DNA from: Adiantum capillus-veneris
Lineage: Eukaryota > Streptophyta > Polypodiopsida > Polypodiales > Pteridaceae
Length of the DNA: 64,000 bases
Reading direction: 5' to 3'
Assembly (NCBI GenBank): GCA_014529385.2
Contig: CM043958.1
Location: 88,018,525 to 88,082,524 of the forward strand
Shown here: one piece after another, positions 54,059 through 61,538 of the stretch
Position numbering within the stretch: position 1 is the first letter of the stretch
How the letters are laid out: every line of letters begins with the position of its first letter
Notes under the pieces: model-generated
Seen by the model: only the letters and a program-made list of their open reading frames with translations
Database searches by the model: none
Told to the model about the DNA's origin: nothing
Program-made: the position numbers and the translations under genes

Positions 54059-54844
54059 TACATAGCCGTTGAGGGAAAAGGTTATGACCGAATCCACTGT
54101 CCACCTTTTACGGGTCACCGCGGCATTGCTACCACCTTGAAAGGGGTAGAGAGATACTTCTTTTGGCCAACACTCAAGAAGGATGTGGACGAGTTTGTGC
54201 GCAGGTGCTTGGTATGCTAGAAGGTCAAATTTGACAGGCATAAAGCACAGGGATTGTTGCAGCCTTTGCCCATACCCATCCGCCCCTTGGAAAATATTGC
54301 AATGGATTTCATTTTTGATCTCCTGAGAACACAGAGTGGTCACGATGGTATCTGGACTGTTATTCAAAGGTTTAGCAAGCAAGCTCATTTCATTCCAGTA
54401 AAGAAAACAATCACGCCGGATCATTTAGCGAGACTATTTGTGGCCCAAATCTTTAGATTACATGGCATGCCCGAGAGGATTGTCTCCGACAGGGACCTCA
54501 GATTTACGAGTTTGTTTTGGAAGGCAATTTGGGAGAACATTGGCACGCGGTTGCAATTCTCGTCATCTTTCCACCCGGAGACTAACGGGAAATCCGAGAT
54601 TGCCAATTCAGTGGTTCTAGATTTATTGAAGTCTTACATCTCAGATCAAAAGACTCAATGGGAAAAGTATTTACCTTTGGTGGAATTTGCCTACAATAAC
54701 ACGATACACTCTTCAACGGGGAAGGCGCCATTTGAGACTATTGAAGGTGCTACAAAGGTTCCACCCTTCCTTAGCACGAAAGATAAGATTTTTGAAGCCC
54801 GCGCGACTTGGACACGGCTTTTGCCAAGGTCCGCGAGGCTTTGA
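54059..54844 (+). pseudogene. Integrase of the 54-kb family A element
   Basis: Zinc-binding end: HCPPFTGHRGIATTLKGVER and FVRRCLVC, followed by the same TAG as in the plus copy at 43827. The core has all three acidic residues: IAMDFIFDLLRTQSGHDGIW (D), ERIVSDRDLRFTSLFWKAIW (D) and ETNGKSEIANSVVLDLLKSY (E). NNTIHSSTGKAPFETIEGA follows. The integrase joins the LTR ends to target DNA. A frameshift at about 54800 shifts to the frame starting 54808. Confidence 0.9.
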
Positions 54845-55430
54845 AGAAATCTCAAGAAAGACAGAAAAAGGCAACAAATCGCCATCGTCGGGATCTGAAA
54901 TTGAAAAAGAACGATTGGGTGCTCTTACGTTTTGAGAAGGCACACCTAAGAAAGAAAAAGGGAAACGAGAGGCTTTTTCCAAAGCTTAGTATGCGATACT
55001 ACGAACCTTTCCAGATCTGCGAAAAGATAAATGATGTCTCCTTCCAACTGAAGCTGCCCGAAACTTGGACGATTCACAATGCTCTTCATGTGAGTCTCCG
55101 AGGCCTTTTAGAGGCGATGTGCCCGAAGACGGGGAGCCTGATCAGCCACCTGAAGTGGAAGAAAAGGAGGAGATCCTTGTTCTAGAACAAATATTGGCAC
55201 ATAAAGACAGAAAAATTAAGGGTAAAGTGATAAGGTGATTTTTGGTTAAATTCAAGAACTATTCTGCATTGGATGCGAAGTGGATGGAGGAGGAGGACCT
55301 ATGCTTTTGGTTTAGCATAGTCTATTACAATTGGAACCCCGAATTCAACTTGGCCGGAAATCTGGTGCAGTGGGTATGCACAAGAGGGGAGTTACTCTGC
55401 TCCTCTCTCATTAGATGCCACGAATTTTGA
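54808..55430 (+). pseudogene. Integrase tail and chromodomain remnant of the 54-kb element
   Basis: It reads LKKSQERQKKATNRHRRDLK, DWVLLRFEKAHLRKKKGNER, LFPKLSMRYYEPFQICEKIN and TWTIHNALHVSLRGLLEAM, then shifts. Chromodomain pieces follow: ILVLEQILAHKDRKIKGK, a stop, and LVKFKNYSALDAKWMEEEDL at about 55240-55300. The chromodomain is broken by a TGA and its end is altered. Confidence 0.75.
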
Positions 55431-55920
55431 ATACTAGAGTCACTGATGTCTCTTTGAGCTTCAGGGATACTGAGAGCTAACAGTATTCTGTTGTAATGAC
55501 TTTATGAAATGGAATTCCCGAATATGAAATTTATTTGTTCTTGACTTGTTTTTAAGTGCAGGAACTAATAGACAAAATGACTGCAACATTTTTTATCTGA
55601 ATGATCTTGATAGGATGGTTGCAATAGGGATTAGTCAATCTGGCATCTATGAGGTCCTGAGCGGATCTAGATATGATTGCTAATTGCATTGCCGATAAAT
55701 CATGGTCTAAGATCCGAATGAATGTTCAAAATGTGATTTGTCATGTGATGTCCTGTGATGTCAAGTGATGTCCTTTGATGTCATGTGATGTGATTGTCCA
55801 TTGGTACATGTGCTAGATGTGTGTTCCTAGTGCGTCGGTACTAACAGTCAGTGTCTGCTAAGACAATTTATGGCTTTTGTCTGTTTTACAGGCATAATCG
55901 AGGGCGCTTACAATGCTTTC
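55431..55920 (+). other. 3' UTR of the 54-kb element
   Basis: Colinear with 44880-45465 of the full-length element, including TGATGTC repeats at about 55740-55795. No gene. Confidence 0.75.
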
Positions 55921-56550
55921 AAGAGGGGGGTATGTCAAAACTGGTGACGTGGCCGCCCAGTACACGCACATCCTCTTGGCAGGGAAAATTACATTAAAAT
56001 GCTGACATAGCAAGCCCTGGAAATCCCGGAATCATTGACACGTGGCGGGCTGTACGGACGCCCACGTTTTGCAGCGGGATTTGCGGCAGCAAAAGCCGGG
56101 TAGATTTTTGCATGAGTTTCGGCTTTATTTGGCTACGCAAGGAGAGAGAGAGAGAGAGAGAGAGCTTTAATTTTTATTGTGCCTATCCAAAGGGCTTGAG
56201 AAAGAGAAACCTCTTTTGCTTTATTTCCTGAAGAGCTTTTGATTTTCAGCTTTTGGGGCTCTGTTTTTGGCATCCCTTGTAAACTCTTTGAATAAGTGGG
56301 CAGGCCTCCCACTCTACAGAGCATCTGGACGCAGAGTCTGAGAGTGAGAGCCTCCCACTCGCTTGTACTTTGCAACAAATTAATACAAAAAGAAATACCG
56401 AAAGGGGCGCCAATCTTTGGGGCCAACATCTCTAGGCACGGAACTCCGCCGGGCCAATGTCAACGAATCAATTGTGAACTGTGAACTGTTTGAAGTGATT
56501 TCTTGTGGTATTGCGGTAGATTCTTGACTTGGAGTGTCCAAGTCTTTTAA
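55921..56550 (+). mobile_element. Polypurine tract and 3' LTR of the 54-kb element
   Basis: AAGAGGGGGGTA precedes TGTCAAAACTGGTGACGTGG at 55933. The LTR ends near GTGTCCAAGTCTTTTA at 56550, the last bases differing from the full-length copy. U3 is distinct, with a (GA)n run at about 56142-56165; the R/U5 part with the shared block (about 56397) is conserved. Confidence 0.8.
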
Positions 56551-57718
56551 ATCATAAGAAAGGTGAAGACTCATATGTCCCTATCCACCCACTCGTCGAT
56601 CTGGGCTTGAGTGGCGGTGGGAAGGGAAGGCTGAGTAGCCGAATGGGTGAAATCATTCACCCATTACCAAAGTCGATGGTAGGCAATGATTGTGCGGGAC
56701 TCGCGTCCTCCACAGAGAATAGTTTTGTAAATCCAACTTCTTCTCCTCAACAAACTGGGTGAGGGCATAATTGTTGGATGTTGCGTTGGCAGATGCCTAC
56801 GTAGTCGCAGAAGTGGAAGTGGCCACAGTCACAGAAGACGTGGTGGCCCCCTTCTAGGATTGTTGATGTTGTCCCTTCTGCTTCAAAGTCGACATATTGC
56901 GTGCTCAAAGAGTAGTCCGAGAGGTAGATCAATAAGATCGCAAGTCGCCAACGAAGGTACTGTCTCCAATGCTATAGCAGTCCAAAATCACCGCTCAGAC
57001 AACCACCGGATGGTGTCCTAACGAGCAAGGGAGTGATCAACCGCACAAAGGGTAAAAATTCAGCTTGATGTCCGCCCAAAAAACGCTGCAAAGGGTGTTG
57101 AAAACGCTGTTGTAATAGAGATTTCAGCGTGCCTATACGCCACCGATCATTACGGGAGCGTGGTAGAGTGTCAGAGGAGGGGGTTCTTGCACTTCTCAGC
57201 CGTTGAGGGGCTGAAAACAGAGAAAAAAACAGCAAGTAATGAATGCCAAAATAGTGCCGATTGGGTGTAGATACTTGACCAAGGTGTAGTTCTACAAGTG
57301 CCAAGAGGTAAAAGGGTCTCCCGTATAAGTCTTGGCCGCTCTTGATTGTGCAAGAGGCTAGGCATTTGCCGAAAATGCAGCAAGGGGAAAAACGCAGATC
57401 TGGTGCTGAAAAACGCAGGCCTGTCTGATTCCAATCTGCTGCATTTTGATGCAGGGAAGGGGCGCCAAGGGAGAGAGAAGGAGATCCTTGCCTTGAATTG
57501 CAAAAATGCAAGGCTGGTCCAGAATTGCTGGCTGAGGCTACGGCTGAAAACGCTAGCCTTGAATTGCAAAAATGCAAGGCTGGTCCAAAATCGCTGGCTG
57601 AGGCTAGGGCTGAAAACGCTAGGTGGCATTTTGCAGTTTTGCCACGATAGAATGTAGCAAAATTGCTAGCGCTAGGCTTTGGAGGTGAGATCGATGAAGA
57701 TGCTCCACAACTTGGCGA
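56551..57718 (-). other. Probable leader/gag region of a minus-strand LTR element
   Basis: No recognised protein domain. If the LTR at 57728 is correct, this is the sequence after its primer site. It has several AAAACGCT motifs like those in the LTR at 33285. A 290-codon minus-strand frame (56972-57844) spans the tandem repeat, the proposed primer site and the microsatellite, and is judged a chance frame. Confidence 0.35.
57491..57622. repeat. 66-bp tandem duplication
   Basis: Units 57491-57556 and 57557-57622 each begin CCTTGAATTGCAAAAATGCA and differ at a few positions. Because 66 is a multiple of three, both strands stay open across it. Confidence 0.9.
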
Positions 57719-57776
57719 CTGATACCATGTGAGAGTGAGCAATGGAGAGGGTGTGAGCCACACACGCCGAAAACGC

Positions 57777-57816
<40 letters not shown>

Positions 57817-58018
57817 ACAAGTGCTCTGTAAATGATGCTCTCAATACACAATGTACGACTACAAGACCCTAACCATTCTATTTATAGAATGTTAGGTTGA
57901 GGTAGGGCAAAATATGTAGCACAAAAGCCCAAAAAATGGCTAAAAATGTGTGCACCCAGCCAAGCTCAGAAAATGAACGGCCGGACACGTGCTAAAAGTG
58001 TCCGCCCATGCAATCTAC
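57719..58018 (-). mobile_element. Putative LTR with adjacent primer site, minus strand
   Basis: CTGATACCA (57719-57727) is the complement of the tRNA-Met primer core TGGTATCAG. The LTR would start TGTGAGAGTGAGC at 57728 and run to about 58018. It contains a minus-strand TATA-like CTATAAATAG at about 57880 and a (GA)n run (57779-57813). The far end is not sharply defined. Confidence 0.45.
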
Positions 58019-58028
58019 ATGATGTGCG

Positions 58029-58800
58029 ATGGGTGGCCAAACCGAGACAATCACTAGCCATACAAAATGGCGAAGCAACGGTGGTGTAACTCTAACAGTT
58101 GTGGCCAACCAAGTGCTCTTGGCCACCATGTGGTACAACCCTTCCTACTCGATTTTCTCGAGTTCTTGCATCGGCCAGCTCGAGAGGCTAATCAGGAACT
58201 TTTTGTGGACAGGGAGAGACACGCAGTCGGCTCGTTCCAAAGTTCCCTCGCAGGTCATCATTCTACCTTGCTCTCAGGGAGGGCTGGGGATCATCGATCC
58301 ACCACGGTAGAGTAGAGCCCTCCTTGAAAAGCTCATTGTCAGAGGTCGTCTTCCAGGTGAGGAGCCCTGGAAGGAGCTTTTGCTGCATCGGGTGGCCCTT
58401 GGAGACCTCCACTTGTTGGATTTTCACAGAGATGCGCAGAGTGGATCTCAGCAAGAGATGGGAGGACCGTTTCGCATTGAGCTTGCTTCAGTCTTTGGAG
58501 CAGCTGAAGGGGGGACTTGAGCAGCACCAACCCACATGCACTAAGGAGCGCTTGAGGCAGCCTCTTACGTGGAACCTGTTGGTCAGTACACAGCGAGGTC
58601 ACATGGTTTGCAGTAAACCCCATGTCTCATGGGGTCTCATGGCAGAGGGGCCAGGCCGAACCCTCGGAGACTGGTTGCAGTTTACAACACTTCCTAAGGA
58701 GATTCAGAGCATCCAGCTGTGCGGCATGAGGGAGGTACAGAGCATGTGTCAGGACATCGTCGAGGCTCTACCAGCAAAGTGGTACACACCTTTCTAGCCG
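58029..58800 (+). pseudogene. LINE C ORF2, RT end and post-RT region
   Basis: YSIFSSSCIGQLERLIRNFL, then WTGRDTQSARSKVPSQVIIL and SQGGLGIIDPPR form the conserved F-L-W-x-G...G-G-L-G-I-x-D segment after LINE RT. A stop at about 58310 is followed by SKRWEDRFALSLLQSLEQLK, KERLRQPLTWNLLVSTQRGH, GPGRTLGDWLQFTTLPKEIQ and CQDIVEALPAKWYTPF. Function beyond RT support is unknown. Confidence 0.8.
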
Positions 58801-60060
58801 GTGGCTCCCAACTGGATGGGGGCCTTCACTTGTCTTAAGGTCCTCATCGCAGTTAGGGCTTGCTCAGACTCGGACCTTTGCATGTTCTTTGAGGTTCAGT
58901 GAGAGGGCCGCCTCCAGAAAGTTACTACTGAGGCATCAGAGGTAGGAGAGTGTTGTTGCCAGCAGATTTGAGTTGTGGGCATCAAAGGGAGGACTTGTGT
59001 GCTTGATCCTGACTGGACATTGGAGGCTTTGAGAGTCGCCCTCTATCGGGAGAGCAATGGGACCGTGAGGAGTGGTTTTGGCGGGATCCTTTTGCTTCAG
59101 CCGATCACCCAAGGATCCCTTTCTTCCAATACATCACAACTCAGACATCACATACTGGCTGCTCGGAGAGAGGCCTGCTGTACTACAGCAGGTCACTGGT
59201 AGGAGGAGGGCCTCCCAGCTGAGTTCTTGACAAACTTCTGGGAGTGCTTATGGGACAGCAGACAGCCGAGAGGAGTCACCATGTTCCAGTGGCTAGTCGC
59301 CCATCGAGTTACCGCAGTTGGGAGTTGGTTGGTCTGTAGTGGCCATCCGGCAAGTTGTGCCACTTGTGACCACCCACTTGAGTCACAGAGGCATTGTCTA
59401 TGAGATTGCCCCATGGCGTAGCAGGTTTGGCTTCGTATTTTACGGCTGAGGCCAGCCTTGTCATCAGCTAGGCAGTACACTTAGGGTGTTGCTGCCTCAT
59501 CCACCCTCACGGGCAAGCACTTCGTTTCGAGTTGTCCTCAGCTAGCAAGATGATTGTGATACAAGAGGGCCAGCCTACACTCCAGCCTGCCACAAAGATT
59601 AAGCCTCAGGACTGGAGCAGTGATAGAGAGCTTTGTTGGGAGCTTGACTCCAGCCTGACTCTTTAGTTCATTTGGTGAGCACGTTGCTTCCGCATCTTCG
59701 AGGCGTGCCCCATTCCACTGGTGGAGACTGTGCGAGATATCTCTGGCTGGAGCTTATCCATACACTTTGAGGACAGTTCAAGAAGCTTCAAGGTAGCTCC
59801 GACCGTATGCGGTAGCGCCGGAAGCATTCCTACAACTTTGGCATCCAAGACCTTTCTACACCAAGATCCATGGACCTCCTAGATAGCACCACCGGCCACC
59901 TATGTTGTTGTTTCCTCCTCCCATCTCCTGATTTAGTGTCATTGTACGCATCTCTTTTTTTATTGGGAGAGTCTCCCCTCATGCTCACGTAGCCTTCTCT
60001 TGTAGGGGCAGTTTGTAGCCCACTAAGAATAGAAGGACCTTTTTCTTCGGAAAAAAAGGA
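58030..60060 (+). mobile_element. LINE family C, 3' half
   Basis: It begins within RT (thumb region) and runs through post-RT and zinc-binding segments to a 3' end near CTTCGGAAAAAAAGG at about 60060. Sequence shared with 53431-54058 identifies the family. Stops and frame changes throughout. The 5' part is missing. Confidence 0.75.
58975..59480 (+). pseudogene. LINE C zf-RVT-like C-terminal domain
   Basis: After a segment reading VLDPDWTLEALRVALYRESN, and a frame break near 59200, comes FLTNFWECLWDSRQPRGVTM, FQWLVAHRVTAVGSWLVCSG and CATCDHPLESQRHCL, a stop, then DCPMA. The C-x2-C...H-C...C spacing matches the zinc-binding domain after LINE RT. Two stops interrupt it (TGA replacing the usual Trp, and TAG). 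Confidence 0.75.
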
Positions 60061-60260
60061 AACACTATGGATGTGTTGCAGACAATTCATTATTGTTCAT
60101 GTGATTATGGACAAGGTGTGTTCCAAAGTTCATTGTCTTTAAGAATCTTGGACCTAATGTAGTCTACGAATGGGGATTTTTGGATATAGTGTGGTCTGCA
60201 GTTCAACTTTTCTATGAGAGGATTGGTGCTCAAGATGGCATCTTTCATTATGGTGGTAGG
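60061..60260. other. Short unassigned stretch
   Basis: Sequence between the LINE C end and the LTR at 60261. No feature recognised. Confidence 0.4.
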
Positions 60261-61271
60261 TGTCACAAAACGGGAGCGTACACGAGCACTTAGAAATCTG
60301 AAAAATAAAATACTTTGCAAATGTGAGAGAAGGGAGAAGATCGACACAGTATTGGGGACCAGAAGATGGGCTGGTCCCCCCCCCTCAAGAGTATTCTTTA
60401 TTCAGGGAGAATTCATATACAAGCACGAGAACCCGAGGAAACCCCTCCGTTCTGTAATCTTAGACCCGAGGGTCGTGCTTTCCCGTAAAGGGCTTGGGCA
60501 CAAGGCCATTCTTTCCCGTAAGGAACTTAGGCGCGAAGCCGTACTTTCCCTTAAGGGACTTAGGCGTGAAGCCGTACTTCCCGTGAGGGGCTTTCCCGTA
60601 GGAAGGGAGATTCCTGCAAAACAAACCACACAATGCAACAATTCTCAATGCGTATCAACACATTATACCTGTCGCTCCTTGCTCGGAAAGGCGATCTCCG
60701 TACTCAGTCGTCACACGAACACTTGCAGATTTCCGTCGCCAGCACTTGCTCTAGAATCTTCAGCGCTAACTCCTTTTGCTGCTCCCGGCGTGCATAAAAC
60801 TGGAACGCTTGCTGTCTTTTTATAGGCCTGGGCACCCGGCGGAAATAGGGCACAAAAAGCAGAAGCTCTGGCCCTTCTAGAGAGAGGAGAGAGAGAGAGA
60901 GTTGTTTTCAGCCCATGCGTAGCTTATTAGCGTTGGGTTTTTAAAGAGCCTTGCTTTATTTTACTATAGAGGGCTGGTCACTTAAAAGTGACCGGCCACT
61001 TTATAAAATAAAGTGTGAACCTGTTCAAACTTTAAAAATTCACTTAGTTAGTGAAAACAATGCTACACGAACACATTCCAGGCGTCCCCGGGTGCAGAAT
61101 ACAGGCACAGATGCAATGCAGACACAGACTCCTCGCGGGAAAGCATTTGTCATCCCGCAAATGTTCCTGCTTTTCGTAAAAAGCTTCATCGAACCCATCT
61201 TTATTCTTGTGCTTGCGTTCTTACGCGTATTTTCTTACTCAGTTCGGATTTCCTCCTTAGCCTACGGAATG
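60261..61271 (-). mobile_element. 3' LTR of the right-hand chromovirus (minus strand)
   Basis: The plus strand starts TGTCACAAAACGGGAGCG, the usual LTR end in complement. A minus-strand TATA-like CCTATAAAAAGACAGC lies at about 60813-60828, and a polypurine complement (CCCCCTTTC, 61272-61280) bounds it on the right. The right-hand terminus lacks a clean TG, so that border is provisional. Confidence 0.55.
60478..60600. repeat. 33-bp tandem repeat, about 3.5 units
   Basis: Units start at 60478, 60511 and 60544, plus a partial unit at 60577, with CTTTCCCGTAAGG and GCGCGAAGCCGT-type segments. As codons each unit would be 11 residues (SRKELRREAVL-like), but it lies inside the proposed LTR. Confidence 0.85.
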
Positions 61272-61280
61272 CCCCCTTTC

Positions 61281-61538
61281 TGATGCACCCGTCACCCATC
61301 ATGTGACGCATCAGGGGCGCACTCATAACCCAGCCCTTTCCACCAAACTTACGGAAACTCCTTCACGATGTTTTACCGTCACCCATCAAATGACACATCA
61401 AAGTTGTCCGTTCTTGATGGCAGTTCCTGTAGCTACAATCTTTTAACAGTTCTTAGTGTACACAATAAAATATCCTTGACAAAGAAATTAATCATTAAAA
61501 ATAAGAAAATAGTCCAATTAGCAACATCCCTCTGGCTT
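61281..61538 (-). other. 3' UTR of the right-hand chromovirus
   Basis: Between the polypurine tract and the chromodomain stop. It contains two copies of a CACCCATCA..TGA motif (about 61292 and 61380). No gene. Confidence 0.5.

Larger units (their letters stand above)
54059..56550 (+). mobile_element. Family A chromovirus, 3' half (integrase, chromodomain, LTR)
   Basis: It starts at the point matching 43667 of the full-length copy (ACACAGCCGTTGAGG) and runs through the integrase core, chromodomain, 3' UTR with TGATGTC repeats, polypurine tract and 3' LTR. The 5' half is lost. It keeps the integrase core that the full-length copy has lost. Confidence 0.85.

Noticed and set aside
56972-57844. 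290-codon minus-strand frame
   Set aside because: It crosses a 66-bp tandem repeat, a (GA)n run and a likely primer site, has no recognisable domain, and starts in Ser-Leu microsatellite translation.
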